A stretch of DNA of 50,376 bases. It comes from JAHEFU01 sp020440645 (GTDB taxonomy: Bacteria; 4484-113; JAFGCY01). The notes below the pieces were generated by a model. That model searched no databases. It saw only the letters and a list, made by a program, of their open reading frames with translations, and had not been told where the DNA came from. The stretch covers positions 1 through 50,376 of the forward strand of contig JAGRNR010000028.1 of assembly GCA_020440645.1 (NCBI GenBank). Reading direction: 5' to 3'. Shown piece after piece: positions 38,629 to 47,183 of this stretch (position 1 is its first letter; every line of letters begins with the position of its first letter). Made by a program: the position numbers and the translations under genes.

Positions 38629-39831
38629 TCAGTCCAGGCTGATCCAGCTCGGCTGGCTGATGGTCATGCTGAATGGCCGGTCACCGTGGCTGCCCTCCAC
38701 CTGCCATACGAGGGGCAGGCTGGCGGGGTTGCCACTGTCCGGCTCAGTCAATGAGGCAACCGGGTTGCCAAGGGCGGTTTCCACCTCATCGCGGGGCAGG
38801 CTGGCCTGCACGCTTGTGATGTAGGCAATGCTGTTGTCAGACAGCACGAGCTGCAGCGGCAGGATGTTCTCCAGCTGCAGCTGGGAGCCGGTGTCGATGA
38901 AGTGCAGCTGCACCGGCTTGCCACCGAGGAACGGCGTCGGATGCTGCCTGCTGTAGTAGACCTGCTGTTCAAGCTGGGCATCGCCTTGCCACAATGTGAT
39001 CTGCTGCAGGGGCTGCAACCTGTCAACCTGGTCCAGCAGCCCGTACTGCTCAAGCAGGCTGCGCACGTCAGCAGGAAGGCTGTAGTCAATCCGGTCCTGG
39101 CGGATCCCTTCCAGCATTGCGGACATTGTCGGGCCGACTTCCGGGTGTGGGCTGTTGTCAGACTCAATCACCACGTCACCGAAGCGCCAGTTTAGCTGCG
39201 GGTCCCCCTGACCCTGCTCGTACCAGAATCCATGGGCCCGACGGAATGCCTGTTGCGATGCCTGGGCTGTCCACTGCTGCCCGTCACGGTAGCCGGTCAC
39301 TGTCCACTCTATTTCAAAGCTGCCCGGGTGAGGGGTATCTCTGATTGTCGGTTCGAAGATGTGCTCCTTGCTGGCCTGCCAGTCGCTGCGGCTGAAAACG
39401 CCACTGGCCAGCAGCAGTGCATCCACTCCCGCGCCGTTCTGGTAGGCTGCCTGCTGGAAGAACGGGACCGTGATTGTGTATTGCCCCGTATTCGAATTAG
39501 TGAATCGTGGTGCCAGATCGGAAGTGACGGTGCCATTCCCGACCGGCAGCCCCTGACGCAGCAGCTGGCCGGGATCGATAGTGCGGTGGTGTTCCGCAAA
39601 GCCGATATCAATCGGGATGCTGCCTTCTGAGAGGGCCGCCTGCACCTGGGCCTGGGCATCGGCAAGTTCGATGCCTTCAGCCGACGTGACACTGGCAGTC
39701 CTGAGTTGCAATACCTGGATGGATTGTTGTTCTTCTGTCCGAATGATCTGCTGGCTGCAAGACTGGATGAGCAAAATGGAGAGAAGCGCTAAGCAGGACA
39801 GCACTGTCCCAGTCATTTCCCTTGAAAGCAT
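38629..39831 (-). CDS. Lipoprotein, second gene of the operon
   Basis: 400-residue lipoprotein. The start at 39831 is chosen because GGGGA lies eight bases upstream and it begins the signal peptide (Cys25 in LIQSC); the frame is open further upstream but there it overlaps the preceding gene. The N-terminal half holds a domain shared with the gene downstream. The C-terminal half (VDRLQPLQQITLWQGDAQLE, then VQLHFIDTGSQLQLENILPL) ends in a second similar strand (GDRPFSMTISQPSWISLD), so the protein looks like two repeats of one beta domain. No known family. It follows the first operon gene by 85 bases. Confidence 0.7.
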   Translation of the reverse strand: MLSREMTGTVLSCLALLSILLIQSCSQQIIRTEEQQSIQVLQLRTASVTSAEGIELADAQAQVQAALSEGSIPIDIGFAEHHRTIDPGQLLRQGLPVGNGTVTSDLAPRFTNSNTGQYTITVPFFQQAAYQNGAGVDALLLASGVFSRSDWQASKEHIFEPTIRDTPHPGSFEIEWTVTGYRDGQQWTAQASQQAFRRAHGFWYEQGQGDPQLNWRFGDVVIESDNSPHPEVGPTMSAMLEGIRQDRIDYSLPADVRSLLEQYGLLDQVDRLQPLQQITLWQGDAQLEQQVYYSRQHPTPFLGGKPVQLHFIDTGSQLQLENILPLQLVLSDNSIAYITSVQASLPRDEVETALGNPVASLTEPDSGNPASLPLVWQVEGSHGDRPFSMTISQPSWISLD

Positions 39832-39916
39832 GAATCTATCCCCAACTTCTGGCCAGCCACTGCCAGCCGGTATTCGACCCGTATACATTCTAGCGGAACC
39901 AGGAAATTCCTGTAAC

Positions 39917-40570
39917 TCAGAACTTGCCGAACTCCGCGCGCATCGTCTGCACGAACTCCACGGTGAAGGGCTTGCCATCCAAGGCCCCGGTCAGGATGAA
40001 GCTAGCCAGGAAACTATCGCTTTCCAGCGGGGCGTTCTTCACCATGCGTGGGTTGATCTCATCGAGGTGCTCCTGCACTTCGGTGCGATTGAACTGCCCG
40101 CGCAGGATCAGGTTGAATAGCGTCGGGTCATCGCTTTCAATCACATGCGTCAGCTTCATGTAGGGCCCGGCCGTGTACATGCTGCCTTCGCCGCTGAGTT
40201 TTTCAGGCGTGGCATCCTTCACGCCAGCCCGCCAGACCTGGCCACCCTTGCGCACCTGGCTTTTGGTCCAGCCGTCGCGCAGGTGCATCGCACTGTAGTC
40301 CGGTTCAAATTGGCCTTCGGTGAAGTCAACGCTGCCCAGGTGGAAGTTACGCTGCGCACTGACGCGATTAAGCAGATCTACCAGCTCGGGGTGCGTGACG
40401 GCGGTGTCCGGGTCGGGAGTGATGGCGCTGCCACTGAGCACCACGTCTCCGATGTACAGACTCCTCGGTCCACCGGAACCGCAGCCTCCCAGCAGCAACG
40501 CAACAAGGCTTAGCAATATTCCCAGCGAAAACCTGGGGATCTGGCGGGAATCCCGCATCGTCAGGAACAT
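39917..40570 (-). CDS. Lipoprotein, first gene of the operon
   Basis: 217-residue lipoprotein (Cys30 in LLLGGC). Mature part: LYIGDVVLSGSAITPDPDTA, NFHLGSVDFTEGQFEPDYSA, a Lys/Arg-rich middle, and LASFILTGALDGKPFTVEFV near the end, whose DGKPFTVE resembles GDRPFSMT and GQQWTAQ in the two following lipoproteins. No family recognised. TAACAT lies six bases before the ATG and there is no Shine-Dalgarno sequence. The next-but-one upstream feature is the divergent ABM/ArsR operon. Confidence 0.7.
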   Translation of the reverse strand: MFLTMRDSRQIPRFSLGILLSLVALLLGGCGSGGPRSLYIGDVVLSGSAITPDPDTAVTHPELVDLLNRVSAQRNFHLGSVDFTEGQFEPDYSAMHLRDGWTKSQVRKGGQVWRAGVKDATPEKLSGEGSMYTAGPYMKLTHVIESDDPTLFNLILRGQFNRTEVQEHLDEINPRMVKNAPLESDSFLASFILTGALDGKPFTVEFVQTMRAEFGKF

Positions 40571-40582
40571 ACATATATGTTA
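40571..40582 (-). promoter_or_regulatory. TAnnnT box six bases before start
   Basis: Minus strand: TAACAT (40577-40582), ATATGT, then the ATG of the first lipoprotein of the operon. No Shine-Dalgarno sequence and no -35 match. Confidence 0.45.
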
Positions 40583-40643
40583 CGAATCCATTAAACGAGT
40601 GCGGGTACCGGTATCGCAGGTTTTCATTGGTACCGGTGCGGCC

Positions 40644-40700
40644 TTGCGGAATCCTTGATTAGCGGATATCCTAATAAATGTTACTTAGCAAATGCGCTAA
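40644..40700 (+). promoter_or_regulatory. Promoter and ArsR-type operator sites of the ABM/ArsR operon
   Basis: -35 TTGCGG (40644-40649), 17-base spacer, -10 TATCCT (40667-40672). The -10 lies inside a near-palindrome, ATTAGcGGATATCCTAAT (40658-40675). A second inverted repeat, TTAGC-AAATGC-GCTAA (40685-40700), lies between the start point and the ribosome site. Two TTAG/CTAA-type dyads suit a dimeric winged-helix repressor, presumably the one encoded two genes on. Confidence 0.5.
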
Positions 40701-40711
40701 AGGAGAGCACC

Positions 40712-41041
40712 ATGGCCGGAGAAGGGATCGTTGTTGTCTGCACCTTCCGTGTGAAGGAAGGAGCCGATGCGCAGTTCGAGGAACTGCTTCAGCGGCACTG
40801 GCCGACACTCAGCCAGCTCGGGCTGGTGACTGATCGTCCGACACAGCTCTTCAAAGGTGACGAGAAGGGCAGCGGCCTGGTTTACATCGAGGTGTTTGAG
40901 TGGCTGTCCGAGGATGCCTCACGCCGGGCTCATGAGCTGCCGGAAGTGATGGCGATCTGGGAACCGATGGGCGGCCTGGTGGAAATGCGCGGTACGAAGC
41001 CGCCGATGGACTTCATCCATGTGACGGACCTCTCCCTGTGA
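40712..41041 (+). CDS. ABM-fold (antibiotic biosynthesis monooxygenase-like) protein
   Basis: 109-residue dimeric alpha/beta-barrel type protein of the ABM superfamily: GIVVVCTFRVKEGADAQFEE, LLQRHWPTLSQLGLVTDRPT, FKGDEKGSGLVYIEVFEW and a final strand DFIHVTDLSL. Members include small monooxygenases, heme-degrading enzymes and proteins of unknown role. AAAGGAG six bases before the ATG fixes the start. It overlaps the next gene by four bases (GTGA), so the two are translationally coupled. Adjacent HTH genes often control such proteins. Confidence 0.7.
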   Translation: MAGEGIVVVCTFRVKEGADAQFEELLQRHWPTLSQLGLVTDRPTQLFKGDEKGSGLVYIEVFEWLSEDASRRAHELPEVMAIWEPMGGLVEMRGTKPPMDFIHVTDLSL

Positions 41042-41352
41042 CTGAGAACACCGCCACCGAAGGCCTTGACCAGCTGGACCGCGTGATGGCCGCGCTCGCA
41101 CATCCGCTGCGCCGCCAGGTGCTGCTGGTGCTGCATTTCCGTGGAGGCGAAATGGGGGCCGGGGACATCGCCGAGCGCTTCAGCTGCTCCTGGCCGACCA
41201 CTTCCCGCCACCTGCGCCAGCTGGAGGAAAGCGGGCTCGTATCCGTGCGTCGCGATGGGCGCCAGCGGATCTATGTGCTGGAGCGCGAGCTGCTGACGAA
41301 CACCCTTGGCAACTGGCTGCACTGGTTCAAGGGCAATGTCAGACCGAAGTGA
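41038..41352 (+). CDS. ArsR-family winged-helix repressor without metal motif
   Basis: 104-residue ArsR/SmtB-type DNA-binding protein: DQLDRVMAALAHPLRRQVLL, AGDIAERFSCSWPTTSRHLR, QLEESGLVSVRRDGRQRIYV. The GTG start overlaps the preceding stop. The arsenic site ELCVCDL of classical ArsR is replaced by EMGAGDIAERFSC, leaving one cysteine. Direct As(III) or Zn sensing by the known alpha-3 site is therefore unlikely. It is closer to the non-metal subgroup (SdpR/YdfF-like, AHPLRRxVL). It probably represses its own operon through the dyads at 40658-40700. Confidence 0.85.
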   Translation: MTENTATEGLDQLDRVMAALAHPLRRQVLLVLHFRGGEMGAGDIAERFSCSWPTTSRHLRQLEESGLVSVRRDGRQRIYVLERELLTNTLGNWLHWFKGNVRPK

Positions 41353-41383
41353 TCACGCAATCTTCACATTGAGGAACTAGACT

Positions 41384-41842
<459 letters not shown>

Positions 41843-41960
41843 GACAGGGCAGCATTCATCGCCCTCCGGACACCGCACCCCTTCGCCAATCGGGATCAGC
41901 TCTTTACCCCTGCATGCACCTTGCAATAGAATTGGCCATTCTCAATATACGGACCGGACC

Positions 41961-44459
41961 ATGCGCAGACTTCTGTTTCTTCCCGTCATCTGCCTGGCAA
42001 TGCTTGGGATATCCTGCGGCGGCGGCCAGACCGCAGTCGGCAATACGCCTCCTGAAGCGACTGATGCTCCACTCGCTGGCAGCCAGCCGGCTTTCCCCGT
42101 TGACAGCCTGCTGCCGGGCGAGGACATCGACTCTTTCGGAAATGTGTTGGTGAACCGCAATGCCGTTGCCAGTGCGATCGGCTCCGCTGATGAGTTCCTG
42201 CCGGGCGTGGACTTCATGGAGTCCAGCGGGCTGGCGGACAAGAACGGCGTGGCTGCCACGATGCAGGCCGCTCCCGGCGGCAGCGCCTGGCTGGTCCACC
42301 GCTTCACGCTGGGCGGACAGCAGCCCGGGGTTGTCAGCGTCGATGTGAACCTGCTGCCTGGTGTGAATGCTGCCAGCTACTTTGTCGGTATTGCCAATTT
42401 CGACAGTTCACGCTGGGAATGGCACGGGCCCTTCACGGACAGCCATGTACGCATTCCGCTTGACCCGCAGGACAGCCACCTGAGCGGGCTGGGCAATGCC
42501 TGGACCGCCGTGCTGGGCTATGACGATGTCAGCTTCGATGTCGTCGGCGTATCCGTCAGTCCGGCCAGTGGTGGTGATGCTCAGGCTCCGGATGCAGTCA
42601 CCGGCCTGAACGCCACGGCTGTCTCCGGCGGGGCCGAGCTGGTCTGGAATGACAACGCCGAGGGTGACCTGGCCGGCTATGCAGTTTACTGGTCCGATCA
42701 CAGCTTCATCAACCCGCATTCCGCAGGTGTAAGGCGGCTGCCCTACCTTGAGGGAACCACACGGCACCTGCTCGACCTGCCGTCAGGCAGTTACTTCATC
42801 GCTGTCAGTGCACTGGATGTCAATGGCAATGAAGGTTCGCCCAGCGAACTGGAGCAGGTGGAAGTCACGGGGCAGCCTGCAGGCGGCCTCGTTGTAACCA
42901 CTGCTTCAAGCTTCAGCGAGATTGGAGGCCAGGTCGAGCTGAATGTATCCGGTGCGGAACTGTATGACATTGACTTCGACGGCGATGGTAGCTTCGAGAT
43001 CAGCGATGGCAGCGACAGCCAGTACCTGATGCCGGCCAGCGGCGCTGGTATCCTGCGACCCCGTGTACGCGGCCATGACGCCGATGGTAATCATGTTGCA
43101 CTTGGCGGTCTCAGTGTGCTGGTGACGATTGCCAACCTGCCGCCCTTCGCAGACCTCGAGCTTGAGCAGACCAGCATCGCCCCCGGCCAGAGCATCCGCA
43201 TGAGTGCAGTGAACAGCCAGGACCTTGATGGCGTGATCGACACGTTTGAGTGGGACTTTGACGGCGATGGCAGCTTCGATGACGACACGGGCAGCACACC
43301 CTTCACGAGCCACACTTACACCGAGCCCGGCTACTACGACGTCGAAATGCGGGTGACAGACGAGGACGGAGACTCTTCCTCCGCCTTTGCCACCCTGACA
43401 GTGCGCGGTGCCAGCAGCATCCTCATCGCCGAAACGGGCAGCAACAGCAAGCTGCAGCTTCAATCAGTTGATGGAAAGCCGGCACTGTTCTTCATCAATG
43501 GTGCGAATTCCCGGCTGTGGTACATGCGCGCGATGGACGAGCGCGGCGAGGACTGGCCAAACCCGACCAAGATCTACGACAGCTCGGATGTCGGCGCAGC
43601 CCTGCGCGTACAGGATGTCGACGGCAACCCTGCAGTCGCATTCCGCAGCTCAGGCCTGGACCGCCTGCTCTACATGCGCGCCTCTGATGCTGATGGCAGT
43701 ACATGGGGCACCCCGATACAGATCGGCGCCGCAGGACTTGGCAATGCAATTGACATGGAAATCATCAATGGCAATCCTGCTGTCCTGACACAGAACAATT
43801 CGCAGGATGAACTCTGGTACTACCGCAGCAGCAATGCCACCGGCACCGCCTGGAATCCAGGCGTGAAACTCTATGATTCACCGGTAAGCGGGCATACCCC
43901 CCAGCTCTATGCGACGAATGGAGGTCCGTCAGCCTCTTTCCTCCAGGTTGCCCCGATGCTCAACTGGTACGGGGTGGAGGCCGATGATGCCGACGGTATT
44001 GCCTGGAAGGCACCTGTAATCGCCGGTGACGACACGATTGATGATGGCAACTGGTTTGATTCGGTGGCCACTGGTCCCGGATTCCTCGCCTGCTATACGG
44101 CGGATACGGATTCAAGCAACCAGCTGCGGATTGCCTACCTAAGTGAAACCTTGCCCAGTGATTACTGGGGTGAGCCGCGCATCGTCAGCCAGGGTGGCAC
44201 TCCACGAATTGCGAAAATCGGCATAATGAATGGCCTGCCCTTCATCGTCTATGAGGACTTCTCGACCTGGCCCAAGCGCCTGATCTATGTAGGTGCGCGG
44301 GATGTATATGGTTACGAGTGGGATCCGCAGGTCGTGCTGCTTGAACACGGAGCAGACTATGTGGAGCAGCTAACCGTGCTCGGTACGCCGGAGCGAGCGT
44401 TGTTCTGTTACAAGGCTGAAGGTGAGAATTTCATAACCCTGGGAACCGTGTACAAGTAG
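41961..44459 (+). CDS. FN3/PKD/propeller lipoprotein, copy 1 of 3
   Basis: 832-residue lipoprotein (Cys19 in LGISC). The start at 41961 begins the signal peptide; the frame extends far upstream over arsC, which is real in another frame, so longer forms are rejected. No Shine-Dalgarno sequence; TATACG lies nine bases upstream. Order: N-domain at about residues 45-195 (NRNAVASAIGSADEFLPGVD, SSRWEWHGPFTDSHVRIPLD), FN3 at 203-300 (DLAGYAVYWSDHSFINPHSA), PKD-like at 310-390 (GAELYDIDFDGDGSFEISDG), PKD at 392-485 (PPFADLELEQ, FEWDFDGDGSFDDD, MRVTDEDGDSSS), and propeller-like repeats at 487-832 (SVDGKPALFFINGA, DVDGNPAVAFRSS, IINGNPAVLTQNN, NGLPFIVYED). The most diverged of the three copies. Confidence 0.82.
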   Translation: MRRLLFLPVICLAMLGISCGGGQTAVGNTPPEATDAPLAGSQPAFPVDSLLPGEDIDSFGNVLVNRNAVASAIGSADEFLPGVDFMESSGLADKNGVAATMQAAPGGSAWLVHRFTLGGQQPGVVSVDVNLLPGVNAASYFVGIANFDSSRWEWHGPFTDSHVRIPLDPQDSHLSGLGNAWTAVLGYDDVSFDVVGVSVSPASGGDAQAPDAVTGLNATAVSGGAELVWNDNAEGDLAGYAVYWSDHSFINPHSAGVRRLPYLEGTTRHLLDLPSGSYFIAVSALDVNGNEGSPSELEQVEVTGQPAGGLVVTTASSFSEIGGQVELNVSGAELYDIDFDGDGSFEISDGSDSQYLMPASGAGILRPRVRGHDADGNHVALGGLSVLVTIANLPPFADLELEQTSIAPGQSIRMSAVNSQDLDGVIDTFEWDFDGDGSFDDDTGSTPFTSHTYTEPGYYDVEMRVTDEDGDSSSAFATLTVRGASSILIAETGSNSKLQLQSVDGKPALFFINGANSRLWYMRAMDERGEDWPNPTKIYDSSDVGAALRVQDVDGNPAVAFRSSGLDRLLYMRASDADGSTWGTPIQIGAAGLGNAIDMEIINGNPAVLTQNNSQDELWYYRSSNATGTAWNPGVKLYDSPVSGHTPQLYATNGGPSASFLQVAPMLNWYGVEADDADGIAWKAPVIAGDDTIDDGNWFDSVATGPGFLACYTADTDSSNQLRIAYLSETLPSDYWGEPRIVSQGGTPRIAKIGIMNGLPFIVYEDFSTWPKRLIYVGARDVYGYEWDPQVVLLEHGADYVEQLTVLGTPERALFCYKAEGENFITLGTVYK

Positions 44460-44488
44460 CACTCCTTTCCCTTTGTCAGAACCAACAG

Positions 44489-44513
44489 CGGGGTCCTACG
44501 GGGCCCCGTTTTT
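44489..44513 (+). terminator. Rho-independent terminator with UACG tetraloop
   Basis: CGGGGTCC (44489-44496) and GGGCCCCG (44501-44508) form an 8-bp stem (one G-U) closing on TACG, a very stable UNCG-class tetraloop, followed by TTTTT (44509-44513). It ends copy 1 and lies three bases before the -35 box of copy 2. Confidence 0.9.
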
Positions 44514-44516
44514 CAT

Positions 44517-44545
44517 TTGTGCCCTGAAGCGCTTTAACCTACTAT
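44517..44545 (+). promoter_or_regulatory. Promoter of copy 2
   Basis: TTGTGC (44517-44522), 17-base spacer, TACTAT (44540-44545). Both hexamers and the spacing recur exactly before copy 3 (47127-47155), and the sequence around ACCTACTATTA is conserved in both, which supports function. Confidence 0.7.
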
Positions 44546-44574
44546 TAACCTATCCAGCAGATTTGGAGACCAGG

Positions 44575-47073
44575 ATGAAACGACTACTGATCGCGCTGAC
44601 AGGCAGCTGCATGCTGCTGCTCTGCTCCTGCAGTGGCGCGGGAAATGGCATTGAGCAGCAGGCCGGCATCAGCCCAGCTGAGGGTACCGGGCTTCCTCCA
44701 GCATCCATCTCATTCCCTGACTTTCCGGTAGATGAAGTCCAGCCGGGTGAAGAGCTCAATGCTGATGGATTCGTGATCCCTGAGCGCAGTGCGATTGCCA
44801 GTGCGATCTCGCTGAATGACGAATTCCAGGCCGGGCGGGACTTCTTTGACGAATCGGGCACGGTCGGCAAGGAAGGTGCGGCCGCGACGATCCAGGCTGG
44901 TGCCGAAGAATCCGTCTGGACCATGCACCGCTTCCCGATGGCAGGCGTGGAACCCGGAGTGCTGAGTGTCGATGCCAACCTTGAGCCCGGCATGCAGTAC
45001 TACGCCGCCGCTGCCAACTTCAGCACCGGACGCTGGGAATGGAACGGGCCGTTCAGTGACAGCCATGTGCGCATCCTGCTTGACCCGCAGTCCAGCCACC
45101 TGAGCGGCCTTGGCAACGCCTGGACAGCCGTGCTGGCATATGACGGCTCGGAAATTGACCTCGTCAGTGTGGCGCTGGCCCAGCGCGCGATCGGCGATAC
45201 GGATCCACCCGCTCAGGTGAATGGTGTCGGCGGCCCGATCACCGGAAGCAGCGTTGACCTCTCCTGGGATCCGGTGCTTGCCGGCGACCTGGCCGGATAT
45301 GCCATCTACTACTCCACCAGTGAGTTCAGCAACCCTGATGCCGCAGGTGTCCGCAACATCGGCTACCTGAAGGGCACAACCCGGTACCTGCTTGCGCTCC
45401 CACCCGATGTCTATTTCATCCGCGTGGCAGCGGTGGACATCAATGGCAACCGCGGATTACTCAGCGACAGTGTCACCGCGGACATCCAGGATGATACGCA
45501 ACAGCAGATCACCGTCAGCGCTGATTCCACGCTGGTGCCCATCGGGGCGGAACTGACAATCACTGTTTCCGGAGCAGAGCTGTATGACGTCGATGTCGAC
45601 GGTGACGGTACGTTCGAGGTGACCGGATCCGGCGACACCGAATTCAAGATGGTGATGGAAAAGGCCGGCGTGCTGCGCAGCCGCGTGCACGGCTATGACA
45701 GCGGTGGTACATACACCGCGCTGAGCGGACTGAGCGTGCTTGTCAACATCGGCAACCTGCCGCCCTTCGCTGACCTGGATGCCTCCGCCAGCAATGTCGC
45801 CATTGGCCAGGTCGTGGCCTTCTATGCCTTCAATTCCGCGGACCTGGACGGAACGATCGAGCAGTACGAATGGGACTTCAATGCTGACAACGTGTTTGAG
45901 CTGGACAGCGGGCAGGATGCATTCGCCGCAAACACATTCAGCGAAGCCGGTTACCACCCAGTGCAGTTGCGGGTGACAGATGATGACGGTGACAGTTCCA
46001 TCGCGGTGATCGGGATCCTGGTGCGTGGCGGGGACTTCGAAATCATTGCCGAAAGCGGTGGTTCACAGAACCTGGAGCTCGCGATCGTCAACGGCAACCC
46101 GGCGATCGCCTTCACGAACAATGTCGGCGACCGGCCCTGGTTCCAGCGGGCCACCACGCCGCTCGGAAACCAGTGGGGCATCCCGGTCAAAGTCTATGAC
46201 GACGACGACTGCTCCAGCAGCGTGTCCCTTGCTGTCGTCAATGGGAACCCGGCGATGACCTTCTATGACGGTGTGGCCCAGCGCGGCAAGTATGTGCGGG
46301 CCACGGATGCCGATGGAACGGCCTGGGGCACAGCTGTAGAGTACAACCCCGGCAGCAATACCGGCTTCCAGTCCGACCTGACTGTGATCAATGGCAACCC
46401 AGCCGTTGTGCACAATGCCAACAGCCTGATGATGTATTCCCGCGCCAGCAACGCGGACGGCACTGCCTGGAACGGCCCGGTGACGATTGACAATACGGCG
46501 AGCACGGGAATCAGCCCGATCCTGCTTGACACGGTCGAGCGTCCGCTTTCCGTGTTCATACGCTTCACCGATGTCCCCAACCGCTGGCTGTCCTGCGACG
46601 GGGATGACGCGGACGGCACAACCTGGGGCAGTGTGCTAAACGGCGGCGATACGGACATCAACAATGCCGTGGCGCTGGATGCGATCATGACTCCGGTCGG
46701 ATCGCTGGCAGCCTATGTCGCAAGCGATGGCAACTGGCATGAACTGCGTGCCAAGTACCTGCGCAATGTGCACATCAACCAGTGGTTGGCACCGATCCCG
46801 GTACTGACGTCTGACCAGATTGACGACGTGAAGCTCGGCATGGCCGGCGGTCTGCCCTTCATCGTCTACACGGAGGACTCCAACCATCCGCGGCTGATCC
46901 TTGTCCCCGGCATGGACCAGTATGGCTACAGCTGGGGAGAGCCGATCATCCTGAAGACCTACGATGCAAGCATGACATTTGAGATCGGGGTGGCGGAGGT
47001 GCTCGGCCGGCCGGCTGTGGCCTTCAAGCCCAGCAATGAGAACTTCGTCTACTACGGAATCGTGTATCACTGA
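44575..47073 (+). CDS. FN3/PKD/propeller lipoprotein, copy 2 of 3
   Basis: 832-residue lipoprotein (MKRLLIALTGSCMLLLCSC, Cys19). GGAGACCAGG-ATG, identical before copy 3, fixes the start; the frame is open 34 codons upstream across the promoter. Compared with copy 1: ERSAIASAISLNDEFQAGRD, TGRWEWNGPFSDSHVRILLD, DLAGYAIYYSTSEFSNPDAA, VSGAELYDVDVDGDGTFEVT, EYEWDFNADN-type PKD region, then repeats IVNGNPAIAFTNN, VVNGNPAMTFYDG, VINGNPAVVHNAN, each followed by RA(T/S)DADGTAWG or a close variant. Asp-rich loops (VDVDGDG, DGDDADG) suggest Ca2+ binding. Its own promoter and terminators on both sides make it a single-gene transcript. Confidence 0.82.
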   Translation: MKRLLIALTGSCMLLLCSCSGAGNGIEQQAGISPAEGTGLPPASISFPDFPVDEVQPGEELNADGFVIPERSAIASAISLNDEFQAGRDFFDESGTVGKEGAAATIQAGAEESVWTMHRFPMAGVEPGVLSVDANLEPGMQYYAAAANFSTGRWEWNGPFSDSHVRILLDPQSSHLSGLGNAWTAVLAYDGSEIDLVSVALAQRAIGDTDPPAQVNGVGGPITGSSVDLSWDPVLAGDLAGYAIYYSTSEFSNPDAAGVRNIGYLKGTTRYLLALPPDVYFIRVAAVDINGNRGLLSDSVTADIQDDTQQQITVSADSTLVPIGAELTITVSGAELYDVDVDGDGTFEVTGSGDTEFKMVMEKAGVLRSRVHGYDSGGTYTALSGLSVLVNIGNLPPFADLDASASNVAIGQVVAFYAFNSADLDGTIEQYEWDFNADNVFELDSGQDAFAANTFSEAGYHPVQLRVTDDDGDSSIAVIGILVRGGDFEIIAESGGSQNLELAIVNGNPAIAFTNNVGDRPWFQRATTPLGNQWGIPVKVYDDDDCSSSVSLAVVNGNPAMTFYDGVAQRGKYVRATDADGTAWGTAVEYNPGSNTGFQSDLTVINGNPAVVHNANSLMMYSRASNADGTAWNGPVTIDNTASTGISPILLDTVERPLSVFIRFTDVPNRWLSCDGDDADGTTWGSVLNGGDTDINNAVALDAIMTPVGSLAAYVASDGNWHELRAKYLRNVHINQWLAPIPVLTSDQIDDVKLGMAGGLPFIVYTEDSNHPRLILVPGMDQYGYSWGEPIILKTYDASMTFEIGVAEVLGRPAVAFKPSNENFVYYGIVYH

Positions 47074-47099
47074 GTTTCCATACCTGAACAGGCGAAACG

Positions 47100-47125
47100 G
47101 GGGACCCTGCGGGGTCCCCTTTTTT
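47100..47125 (+). terminator. Rho-independent terminator with UGCG tetraloop
   Basis: GGGGACCC (47100-47107) and GGGTCCCC (47112-47119) form a perfect 8-bp stem closing on TGCG, followed by six T (47120-47125). It is the same design as at 44489, again directly before a promoter (one-base gap). Confidence 0.92.
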
Positions 47126-47126
47126 A

Positions 47127-47155
47127 TTGTGCTGATTCCGTGATTGACCTACTAT
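47127..47155 (+). promoter_or_regulatory. Promoter of copy 3
   Basis: TTGTGC (47127-47132), 17-base spacer, TACTAT (47150-47155). It repeats the copy 2 promoter; the spacer differs except for its 3' end, so the two hexamers are what is conserved. Confidence 0.7.
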
Positions 47156-47183
47156 TACTCATCCGAAACATCAGGAGACCAGG

